Shown here one piece after another: positions 6,972 through 14,297 of a stretch of DNA of 18,675 bases. Position numbers and translations under genes: made by a program. The stretch's first letter is position 1. Each line of letters starts with the position of its first letter. The stretch is from positions 1 through 18,675 of the forward strand of contig CAZFYZ010000071.1 of NCBI GenBank assembly GCA_964523735.1, given 5' to 3'. The stretch comes from CAZFYZ01 sp964523735. GTDB taxonomy: Bacteria; Armatimonadota; UBA5829. The notes below the pieces were generated by a model. That model worked only from the letters and a program-made list of their open reading frames with translations, did not search any database and had not been told where the DNA came from.

Positions 6972-7009
6972 ATGAGGCCCGCTTACCGTGGCCGGAGAGT
7001 GGGCCTCAT
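6972..7009 (+). repeat. Second 9-bp hairpin, in the leader of the pseudopilin-like gene
   Basis: ATGAGGCCC (6972-6980) pairs perfectly with GGGCCTCAT (7001-7009) around a 20-base loop. It lies just after the previous hairpin and 35 bases before the next start codon. Two hairpins in a row suggest an RNA processing or attenuation point. Confidence 0.45.
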
Positions 7010-7043
7010 TAAGAAGCTCGGCAGGCAGAGAGGTCGTTACGAT

Positions 7044-7796
7044 ATGGATACTCGTTTTGTGAGGAACATCCGGATGTGCGCTGGCAAGAGGTCTGGTTTC
7101 ACACTCATCGAGCTGCTGGTGGTTATCGCGATTATCGCGATACTTGCTGCCATACTGTTCCCTGTCTTTATGAAAGCCAAGGAAAACGCTCAGGTGAGCA
7201 ACTGCGTCAACAACCTGAAACAGTTGGGTGTAGGGATGCAGGTCTACATCGACGAGTATCAGGGCCGCTTCCCCTATGCGGGAGCTGACTCCTACAACAG
7301 ACACTTGGTGTGGGGCAACGGTGGGTCTACCACGGCCTGGGCAGCGATCAAGAAGTACATCAAGAACAATGAGGTCCGCTGGTGCCCGCTGTTCAAGGCC
7401 AACTACAACGAGCAGTACAAAGCATACCTTGCCAATCCAACCACTAATAGGGACGCGTGGAGCTACTGGTACTTCTGCGCCCATGGCAATCCGTGGGTCA
7501 GCGACTATGATACAGCGACCTCCGGGGCTGGCTTGTGCAGTTTCGCGATGGCGGACGTGCGCGCCGCGAGCAGGAAACCTATGATCGCCGAGGTCGGTTC
7601 TGTTCACACCCGAGGTGGAGTGTGGGGGCAATGGTGGAGTTCGCAGGGCACTTTCACGTATGGGATTCTCTATGTAGATGGCCACGCCAAGATGCATAAC
7701 TGCACCGCCATTACGACTATTCTGGAAGCTTACGTGCGGCGCGACGGGACGAAGCCAACTGCGCTTGGACCGACCCATGCTTCGTGCATACACTAG
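7044..7796 (+). CDS. Type II pseudopilin-like protein (DUF1559 / H-X9-DG type)
   Basis: This 250-residue protein carries a class III prepilin leader: a short basic N-terminus, cleavage expected between G18 and F19 (KRSG|FTLIE), glutamate at mature position +5 (E23), then a long hydrophobic helix. The following FPVFMKAKENAQ and CVNNLKQLGVGMQVY segments are typical of DUF1559-like proteins of Planctomycetota and Armatimonadota. The C-terminal H-X9-DG motif is present only in part: VDGH is there (YVDGHAK) but the leading His is replaced by Gly (GTFTYGILYVDG). The ATG at 7044 is chosen over an upstream in-frame GTG at 6933 because it gives a normal short leader. Processing needs a PilD-type peptidase not in the window. 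Such proteins are thought to assemble with type II secretion or pilus-like machinery; any link with export of the locus's enzymes is inference. Confidence 0.85.
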   Translation: MDTRFVRNIRMCAGKRSGFTLIELLVVIAIIAILAAILFPVFMKAKENAQVSNCVNNLKQLGVGMQVYIDEYQGRFPYAGADSYNRHLVWGNGGSTTAWAAIKKYIKNNEVRWCPLFKANYNEQYKAYLANPTTNRDAWSYWYFCAHGNPWVSDYDTATSGAGLCSFAMADVRAASRKPMIAEVGSVHTRGGVWGQWWSSQGTFTYGILYVDGHAKMHNCTAITTILEAYVRRDGTKPTALGPTHASCIH

Positions 7797-7827
7797 TTCA
7801 TCGTTCTGATTGTGGAGAGGCATAGCT

Positions 7828-8850
7828 ATGGCAGTCGAGATAGCAGCCGAGAGGGCTGTAGATCACAGAGTATACAAAGAGGAGCTTGCGCCGTGGCTTC
7901 CTGCCCGTATCATCGACTGCCACGTGCACGTCGGACTCAAGGAGTTCTGGAGCCCGATTAGCCCAGAGCGGTTCAAGAGCATGTGGGCGATCGAGGTTGC
8001 CCAGCAGAACACTTGGGAAGAGTTGAACAGAACGCTTGCCACACTCTTCCCAGAACAGAAGTCTGGTGTGGTGGCTTTCGCAAGTGTCGCGCGCGAAGTA
8101 GACATCGAATCAGCCAACCAGTATGTTCTTGAGGGAATAGCAGACAGGAGCAACAATGCGTTTGGGCTCTTCGCTACCCGCCCACTGTGGGATGCGCGGC
8201 TGATCTGCAGCGCTATGGCGCGGGGGTTCAAAGGGATCAAGCCGTATCCCGACCTCGCCATGCCAGACACTCTTGAGTTGAGTATCTACGATTTCCTGCC
8301 GAGGGAGCATCTTCTTGCCCTTGACGAGTTTGCCGGTATCCTGATGCTGCACCTGCCTCGCAGCGGCCGGTTGGCCGATCTGGACAACATCCGGGAGGTT
8401 CTGGAGATATCCGATGAGTTCCCAAACATCAGTATCATTCTGGCTCACGTAGGAAGGGCGTACGCTCTCCCGACAGCGGAACGAGGACTGCCCCACTTCG
8501 CCGACCGGCCGAAGATCTACTTCGATACCTCTGCTAACCTGAACGCTGACGTCTTCGAGTGCGCACTGGACATAATCGGGCCGGGGCGGCTGCTCTACGG
8601 CAGTGACCTGCCAGTTACCCTGATGCGAGGCGTGCGGGAGCACCTTGGCGAGACATACGTGAATTATACTGACGGGCCCTATTCCTGGAACACGGACCGC
8701 AGGAGTCCCGCGGAAGAGGCCAACTATACCTATTACCTCTACGAGGAGCTGCGAGCATTCATCCAGGCCGTACGCAAGCTGGGACTGGGCAGAGAGGCCA
8801 TCGAACAGGTTCTCTACAGCAACTGCGCCCGGCTTCTGGGAATCGCGTGA
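7828..8850 (+). CDS. Metal-dependent amidohydrolase (Amidohydro_2-type TIM barrel)
   Basis: This 340-residue cytoplasmic protein resembles amidohydrolase-2 family enzymes (COG2159-like), TIM-barrel hydrolases or decarboxylases with a metal site. Visible landmarks are IIDCHVHVG with H32 and H34 after the first strand, K138 in GIKPYPD, H175 in LMLHLPRSG, H207 in ILAHVGRAY and D260 in LLYGSDLP, matching the family's ligand order. No signal peptide is present. The ATG at 7828 is preferred to an upstream TTG at 7810 because GGAGAGG lies at 7814-7820, seven bases away. It starts 31 bases after the pseudopilin-like gene and is probably cotranscribed. It may act on an imported sugar lactone, uronate or amide; the substrate cannot be read from the sequence. 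Confidence 0.85.
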   Translation: MAVEIAAERAVDHRVYKEELAPWLPARIIDCHVHVGLKEFWSPISPERFKSMWAIEVAQQNTWEELNRTLATLFPEQKSGVVAFASVAREVDIESANQYVLEGIADRSNNAFGLFATRPLWDARLICSAMARGFKGIKPYPDLAMPDTLELSIYDFLPREHLLALDEFAGILMLHLPRSGRLADLDNIREVLEISDEFPNISIILAHVGRAYALPTAERGLPHFADRPKIYFDTSANLNADVFECALDIIGPGRLLYGSDLPVTLMRGVREHLGETYVNYTDGPYSWNTDRRSPAEEANYTYYLYEELRAFIQAVRKLGLGREAIEQVLYSNCARLLGIA

Positions 8851-8937
8851 ACCGCCCAGCAGGGCTGACTTGAGAGATTACCCTCATCATCCGGGCGTCC
8901 CCCGGCAGAACCATCGATCCAGGAGATACTTCACGAC

Positions 8938-11900
8938 ATGAAACGAGTTCTTGCCGCACTCAGGCTTGGAGGCATTGCCTTGTCACTCGCCATTCTCACC
9001 CTCAGCACAGCATGTCTTGGCGCCACCACCCAGGCCCGCTACTACGCCTATCCGGCGGTCCATGATGCTCACGGAGTCATCGCTCCCTGGTACACGGGCC
9101 TCAATGGCCAGTGGGATCTTCGAGTCAGAATAGCAGCTGAGACCCTCAAGCGCTACCCGTGGACGGATCCGGGAGAAGGCGTAGTCCAGGTTCCCGAGTA
9201 TGTGTTCAACGGAGCGTGGGCGATCGCGAGTGACGGAGTCATCACGCCGGGCTCCTTCGGGGATTGGGAGAACGGCGACATGGGCTGCCGGGCCTGGGTT
9301 GTGATGAGCGCGCTTACCCACTACTACAGGTACTCGGGCGACCCTGCCGCCCTGGCGCATATCACCTATACGGCAGGCACTCTGATCGATCACTGCCAGA
9401 CCGCCGCAGACCATCCGTGGCCGAAGTTCCTGATAAGCGTTCCCACCAAGGGCGTACGCTATGCCAATGCGGATCCGCATGGGATGATACAGCTGGATTT
9501 CGTCGCGAACTGCGGGAGAGCGCTGATATCAGCCTACCAGCTTACAGGCAACACCAGGTATCTAGAGACGGCGAAGCATTGGGCCGACGTGTTCGCTCAG
9601 AAGCGCAACACTGCGCCTGGGGCGGACCCGTGGGGTCGGTATGCCAACCCAGAGGATGTGACCTGGAACAGCAAAGTCACTGGCGGCGTCGCGTCGTACG
9701 TGCTGCTCTTCGATGACTTGATCCGCCTCGGTTACACAGGGACTAACAACAGCATTGTCCAGTCGCGGGATGCGGGGATGGCGTATATCCGGGACAAACT
9801 GCTCCCGGTCTGGACGGTTGATGATACCTGGGGGCGAAGCTACTGGGACTGGGAAGCATTCTCGATGAACGGCAATGTCGCCGAAGCGGTCTGCTGGGTG
9901 ATGATGGCTCACAAGGACTACTTCCCCAACTGGAAAGCCGATGTCCGGAACATACTGTCCATCTACCTGAACCGCACGAGCGTGAACCCGGCGTCGAATG
10001 GCGACGTCTACAGCGGAGCCTGGCAGTATCCCGAGGCGCACAACTGCTGCGGGCGCTCGCTCTGGTACGCTACTCTTGAGGTCGGCGCCACTTTCGCGCA
10101 ATACGGTGTCGAGGCGGACAGCGAATGGGGACGGGAGCTTGCTCGCAGGCAAGAGATACTCTGCATGTACGATATCCACGAAACCGGGGTTACCGAGGAC
10201 AACATAGATGGTGGGTGGATCGTTAACGGTGGCTGGTTCAAGATAGCGTGCCCGGAGCCTCTCTGGTTTGTTCTCAGTGCGATGGGATGGCTGCCAGATG
10301 AACTTGGCGCAAACCGCGAGAACCACATAATGCGCACATCGGGCACCGTTACGAACGTCGTCTACGGCAGCGGGAAGATCACCTATTCGACATTCGACGC
10401 GCCTGCCAAATCAGTGGATGTGCTGCGGCTGGCGTTCGTTCCGACATCAGTCACCGCTGGCGGGGGCGCTCTAGGCTTGCGCTCGGACCTCAACTCGAAT
10501 GGCTACACCATGGAAGCTCTGTCGAACGGCGATTGCATCGTGAGCATCCGGCACGACGGCTCGACGAATATCGTCGTCAACGGCGAGGACCCGCAGACGC
10601 AGCTAGACGATTCGGCACTTACCTGTGTCGGCACGTGGACGACCTCAACGAGCGACAAGGACTACATGGGCAGTGCGCAAGTCTGCAGTGCGGGCGGCAG
10701 CTACGCCACCCGCGTGTTCACCGGCAATCAGGTTCGGCTCATAGGCCGCTCGGACGTCAATGGCGGTCTGGCCGACGTCTATATAGACGGCGTGAAGCAG
10801 CTTGTCTTCATCGACTGCTACAGCCCCATCGCCAAGTACCAGCAGGTGCTGTTCTACAGGAACGGCCTCAGCGAGGGTTCGCACACTATCCGGATAGCCA
10901 TTCGCGGCGAAAAGAACCCGAAGTCCAGCGGCACGAACGTCTACATCGATGCGCTGCAGTTCTCCGCTGCGACGGGTCAAGCCGGTTATGGATCAGGCGG
11001 GGGGCCTACCGGGGCTCAGCGCTGGATATTCGGTTATCCGAAGAACCAGGAGTACATCGACTCGTCGGGGAACGCCTGGGTCCCGGCGACTGAGTGGACG
11101 GTTAGACTCGAGGCATGGGCCGACTCCGTGGCCAGGACTTGGTGGACGCAGCCGGTTACCGAGGAGATCACAAACACCTCAGACCAAGAGCTGTACAGAT
11201 ATGGCGCTCACGCCGCTGATTTCACCGCCAACTTCACTGTGCGGCCAGGCACCTATCACGCCCGGCTGAAGTTCGCGGCTACTCGCGGAATCGATCCCGT
11301 CCTCAACAACGTAACCATCTATATCAACGGCCAGAGAGTGGTCAACAGGATGGACGTCGCGGCGACAGCAGGTGGTCGGAACAAGGCAGTCGATCTTTCG
11401 TTCAACAACCTCACCCCGCGCAACGGCATCATCGACATCAGGTTTGCGGGCAGCGAGGCCTTCGTGCAGGCGATCGAGGTCGGCCCGGGCGACGACCCTA
11501 ACGGACCCGGCGCAACGCCCGTGACAGTCGAGACGGGCGCTAATCTGCTCGTGAACCCTGGCTTCGAGTCCGGAGCGCCATCCGCCACACCGGGGCAATC
11601 GGGCACTCAGTTCGGCTGGAGCTACGAGTGCGGCGGAGGCTACTTTCGGCCGGAGTCCTGGCTGGGACCAATTGTGGATGGTGGCCAGAGGTTCATTCAC
11701 GGAGGTCTCGAGTCACTGGCAACCTGCGGCGATACCCAGCCCGGAGACGTGAACACGAAGCTCTGGCAGCGCCAACCGGTCAACCCGAGTTCCTGGTACG
11801 CAGCCTCCGTGTATGTGTTCGCCCGCGAGATGGAGGCAGGCAAAGGCCTGGGCAGTGGCCCGAACGACTACGCAGGCATGAGAATCCGCGAGCTTGACCA

Positions 11901-12348
11901 GAACTTCAACCTTGTCGTCGACAGAGGCGTCGAGGCAATCCGCCAGGTTACGACAGGCTTCGTGCAGGTGACTAAGACGTTCAAGACTGAGGCGAACACC
12001 CGCTACGTGGATTTCGTTCTAGACACCCTGGTTAACAGCATCAGAGGCTACTGGGGCTGCCGGGTCATCTACGACGATTGTTCGCTCGAGGAAGCGCTGA
12101 CGGTAACAGGTGTCTCGGACGCTCGGGCACTGCCTGACGGACAGATGATCCGCTTGGCGGGCAAGACAGTCACCGCCGTCTACAGCGGCTGCTTCTACAT
12201 CGAAGAGATCGACCGAACCAGCGCCATCAGAGTCACTTCAACTACTCCCGTCTCAGCCGGAGACGTTGCGAGCGTCATCGGTAAGCTCGCCACGATCGAC
12301 GGCGAGAGGGTCATCAACGCGTCATCGGTCGTCACTAGTCAGGGCTAG
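8938..12348 (+). CDS. Secreted alpha/alpha-barrel glycosidase- or lyase-like protein with binding modules
   Basis: This 1136-residue exported protein begins with a signal peptide (1-29, MKRVLAALRLGGIALSLAI...). Residues about 30-460 are rich in helical hairpins with aromatic and glycine motifs (ALTHYYRYSGDP, TGNTRYLETAKHWADVF, DWEAFSMNGNVAEAV), like six-hairpin glycosidases and some polysaccharide lyases. A beta region follows, then a galactose-binding-like domain (about 560-680; VYIDGVKQLVFIDCYSP), a malectin-like domain (695-855), the NPGFE module (867-1053) and an OB-fold-like tail (1057-1136). E316, C319 and the pair C370-C371 recall the cysteine-rich zinc site of GH127-type enzymes, though spacing differs. 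The ATG at 8938 follows AGGAGAT. The exact enzyme family is unassigned. There is no PEP-CTERM signal. It ends 46 bases before the symporter gene. Confidence 0.8.
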   Translation: MKRVLAALRLGGIALSLAILTLSTACLGATTQARYYAYPAVHDAHGVIAPWYTGLNGQWDLRVRIAAETLKRYPWTDPGEGVVQVPEYVFNGAWAIASDGVITPGSFGDWENGDMGCRAWVVMSALTHYYRYSGDPAALAHITYTAGTLIDHCQTAADHPWPKFLISVPTKGVRYANADPHGMIQLDFVANCGRALISAYQLTGNTRYLETAKHWADVFAQKRNTAPGADPWGRYANPEDVTWNSKVTGGVASYVLLFDDLIRLGYTGTNNSIVQSRDAGMAYIRDKLLPVWTVDDTWGRSYWDWEAFSMNGNVAEAVCWVMMAHKDYFPNWKADVRNILSIYLNRTSVNPASNGDVYSGAWQYPEAHNCCGRSLWYATLEVGATFAQYGVEADSEWGRELARRQEILCMYDIHETGVTEDNIDGGWIVNGGWFKIACPEPLWFVLSAMGWLPDELGANRENHIMRTSGTVTNVVYGSGKITYSTFDAPAKSVDVLRLAFVPTSVTAGGGALGLRSDLNSNGYTMEALSNGDCIVSIRHDGSTNIVVNGEDPQTQLDDSALTCVGTWTTSTSDKDYMGSAQVCSAGGSYATRVFTGNQVRLIGRSDVNGGLADVYIDGVKQLVFIDCYSPIAKYQQVLFYRNGLSEGSHTIRIAIRGEKNPKSSGTNVYIDALQFSAATGQAGYGSGGGPTGAQRWIFGYPKNQEYIDSSGNAWVPATEWTVRLEAWADSVARTWWTQPVTEEITNTSDQELYRYGAHAADFTANFTVRPGTYHARLKFAATRGIDPVLNNVTIYINGQRVVNRMDVAATAGGRNKAVDLSFNNLTPRNGIIDIRFAGSEAFVQAIEVGPGDDPNGPGATPVTVETGANLLVNPGFESGAPSATPGQSGTQFGWSYECGGGYFRPESWLGPIVDGGQRFIHGGLESLATCGDTQPGDVNTKLWQRQPVNPSSWYAASVYVFAREMEAGKGLGSGPNDYAGMRIRELDQNFNLVVDRGVEAIRQVTTGFVQVTKTFKTEANTRYVDFVLDTLVNSIRGYWGCRVIYDDCSLEEALTVTGVSDARALPDGQMIRLAGKTVTAVYSGCFYIEEIDRTSAIRVTSTTPVSAGDVASVIGKLATIDGERVINASSVVTSQG

Positions 12349-12356
12349 ACAGAGGA

Positions 12357-12383
12357 TGCTTCGGGACGAGACGTTCCGAAGCA
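12357..12383. repeat. TTCGGGAC palindrome between hydrolase and symporter genes
   Basis: TGCTTCGGGAC (12357-12367) pairs with GTTCCGAAGCA (12373-12383) over 11 positions with one G-T wobble and a 5-base loop. No T-run follows. Its core GCTTCGGGAC matches the palindromes at 18608-18633 and 18646-18670, so it looks like one copy of a dispersed REP-like family that also serves as an intercistronic hairpin. Confidence 0.6.
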
Positions 12384-12394
12384 GCAGGTTCTGA

Positions 12395-13969
12395 ATGAGG
12401 AGCACCCAACTCGCCGGAATCGACATAGGCATATTCGTCATCTTCATCCTCGCCGTGATCGCGCTGGGGCTGGTTGCGTCGCGTAAGGCGACGGGTACTA
12501 AGCGCGATTACTTCCTGGCTGGCGACAAACTGCCCTGGTGGATGATAGGCGGGAGCATCGTCGCCGCGAACATATCGAGCCATCACTTCGTGGGTGTGAT
12601 GGGAACTGCCTACAAGCACGGCTTCGTAGCGATGTCCATCGAGTGGGGCGCAATCCTGATCGGGTTCAACGCCCTGCTCTGGATATTCCTGCCGTTCTAC
12701 CTGCGGAACGGGTTCTATACGATGCCGGAGTTTCTGGTGAAGCGGTTCGGCTCGGCGGCGAGAAGCGCTTACGCCGGTCTGATCTACCTTACCTACGTTT
12801 TTGTTGAGATTAGCGCCGTGCTCTACCTGGGAGCGGTAGCTCTGGACTCGCTCTTCGGGATAGACGCCTGGTATAGCATAATCGGGCTGGCGCTGCTGAC
12901 GGGCATCTACACCATCACAGGCGGCCTGCGCGCAGTGGTCTGGACGGAGATGCTCCAACTGGCGGTGCTGATGATTGGTGGGGTCACGCTTTCCTGCGCC
13001 ACAACCAAGGCCTGTGGCGGCCTGTCAGGCGTTATGTCCACATCGAAGGACTGGCACCTGCTGCTTCCCTACGACGACCCCAACTTCCCGTGGACCCAGT
13101 TCCTCGGCGGTGGACTCTCGATCAGCGTCTTCTACTGCGCCACGAACCAGTTCATTGTTCAGCGAGTGCTGGCGGCGAAGGACGAGTGGCACGCACGCAT
13201 GGGCGTCGTGTTCACCGATTACCTGAAGCTGCTTCTGCCTCTGATCATAGTGGTTCCTGGACTGATGGCTCCGGTTCTGTTTCCTAACCTCAAGAACAGC
13301 GACCAGGCCTTTCCGACCCTGGTTGAAAACCTGCTGCCACACGGCCTGGTTGGGCTTGTGATGGCAGGGCTTATCGCAGCGATAATGTCTCACGTGTCAG
13401 GAGCACTCAACTCCTGCACAACGATAGCAACGATGGACTTCTACGTGCCCTACTTCGGCACGAACAAGACCGAGCGGCAGGCCGTGAGCTTCGGCAAAGC
13501 TGTGGGGGTCGTGACCCTTATCCTCGGAATCACCTGGGCGGGTCTTCTTACACGGTTCTCTGACAGACCCATCTTCATCTACCTGATGGACGCCTATGGC
13601 TACTTCGCCCCCGGAATAGCCGCGATGTTCATTCTGGGCATCTTCTGGAAGCGAGCTACCCATGCAGGGGCACTCGCCGCGGGTGCGCTGACCATCCCTC
13701 TCTCGATAGCCATGCACGAGGTGTTTCCGCTCTTCCCGTTTGCCAATAGGACCGGCGTGGTGTTCTGGGCGTGCATCGTGCTGGGCGTGATCGTGAGTCT
13801 GATGACCAAGCCCAAGACCGATGAAGAGCTGGAGGGCCTGATCTGGAACAAGGAAAGTCTGGTCCTGCCAAAGGAGAGCAGACAGCAGATGCGCGGGCTA
13901 AAGAACCCGGCCATCTGGTGGGCCGTAGTCACCGGCATCGTGCTCTTCTTCTACGTAAGGTACCACTAG
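12395..13969 (+). CDS. Sodium/solute symporter, SSS (SLC5) family
   Basis: This 524-residue integral membrane protein belongs to the sodium:solute symporter family, which couples sodium entry to uptake of sugars, carboxylates or similar small molecules. The first membrane helix (IGIFVIFILAVIALG) is followed by the family's signature stretch: RDYFLAGDKLPWW and then SIVAANISSHHFVGVMG, where the broken first core helix binds sodium. Further hydrophobic segments run to the end (ITGGLRAVVWTEMLQ, GLVGLVMAGLIAAIMSHVSG, WWAVVTGIVLFFYVRYH), as expected for 13-14 helices in a protein of this length. The ATG at 12395 has only a weak Shine-Dalgarno (AGCAGG). Its place after the secreted hydrolase suggests it imports a released sugar; SGLT-like relatives in glycan loci do this, but specificity cannot be read here. 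Confidence 0.92.
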   Translation: MRSTQLAGIDIGIFVIFILAVIALGLVASRKATGTKRDYFLAGDKLPWWMIGGSIVAANISSHHFVGVMGTAYKHGFVAMSIEWGAILIGFNALLWIFLPFYLRNGFYTMPEFLVKRFGSAARSAYAGLIYLTYVFVEISAVLYLGAVALDSLFGIDAWYSIIGLALLTGIYTITGGLRAVVWTEMLQLAVLMIGGVTLSCATTKACGGLSGVMSTSKDWHLLLPYDDPNFPWTQFLGGGLSISVFYCATNQFIVQRVLAAKDEWHARMGVVFTDYLKLLLPLIIVVPGLMAPVLFPNLKNSDQAFPTLVENLLPHGLVGLVMAGLIAAIMSHVSGALNSCTTIATMDFYVPYFGTNKTERQAVSFGKAVGVVTLILGITWAGLLTRFSDRPIFIYLMDAYGYFAPGIAAMFILGIFWKRATHAGALAAGALTIPLSIAMHEVFPLFPFANRTGVVFWACIVLGVIVSLMTKPKTDEELEGLIWNKESLVLPKESRQQMRGLKNPAIWWAVVTGIVLFFYVRYH

Positions 13970-13977
13970 GAGAACCG

Positions 13978-14118
13978 ATGAACCGGCTCTCAGCCAACGC
14001 ACGACTTGCGCTCGACACGATACTCAAGAACCCTTTCCCGGCACACGGAGCTCTATCGCACCAGGAACCTGTCCTTTCCCAGGTACTTCGCGTGGATATG
14101 AACGTATCTCGTGCGTGA
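13978..14118 (+). pseudogene. 46-codon stub, possibly of a uroporphyrinogen decarboxylase-like gene
   Basis: A short frame starts with ATG at 13978, eight bases after the symporter stop, with AGGAGA at 13968-13973 overlapping that stop. The strong ribosome site and coupling suggest a once-real gene. The first 20 or so residues (NARLALDTILKNP) recall the N-terminus of uroporphyrinogen decarboxylase-like proteins common in glycan and methyl-transfer loci of these bacteria, normally over 300 residues long. After that the sequence matches nothing recognised, and a stop comes at 14116-14118. It is either a truncated remnant or a small unknown protein; the family resemblance is weak. Confidence 0.35.
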
Positions 14119-14230
14119 TGCGCCATCTCCCATTGGCGCCGCCATTATTATGTACACCTCTCCTTCTGAATGCCGCAAACATCCCCCGCGGCAATCCAAG
14201 CTTGGCTGTCATATCTTTTCCAGAAGAGAA

Positions 14231-14259
14231 TAGACGTCGGCTGAGCTTTCTTGTATACT
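14231..14259 (+). promoter_or_regulatory. Sigma70-type promoter before the GH-D-like gene
   Basis: TATACT at 14254-14259 is preceded at 17 bases by TAGACG (14231-14236), a 4-of-6 match to TTGACA. It lies 38 bases before the ATG at 14298, in the only gap above 150 bases between the plus-strand genes after 1694, which suggests that the last gene is a separate transcription unit. Confidence 0.6.
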
Positions 14260-14297
14260 GGCAGTGTACGCTAATACCGGATAAGGGAGACAGAGGA

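Noticed and set aside
6933..7043. GTG start for the pseudopilin-like gene at 6933
   Set aside because: It would add 37 residues before the leader and run through two perfect hairpins; prepilin leaders are short.
6915..7823. Long antisense open frame of about 300 codons on the minus strand
   Set aside because: It mirrors the pseudopilin-like gene, has no recognisable domain, and arises from the high GC content.
9562..10326. Antisense open frame of 254 codons
   Set aside because: It is a shadow of the alpha/alpha-barrel coding sequence with no motif of its own; a similar case at 4760-5419 was dropped for the same reason.
14115..14297. N-terminal extension of the GH-D-like gene to 14115
   Set aside because: It would cover the promoter at 14231-14259 and place the clear signal peptide internally; the ATG at 14298 has a proper ribosome site.
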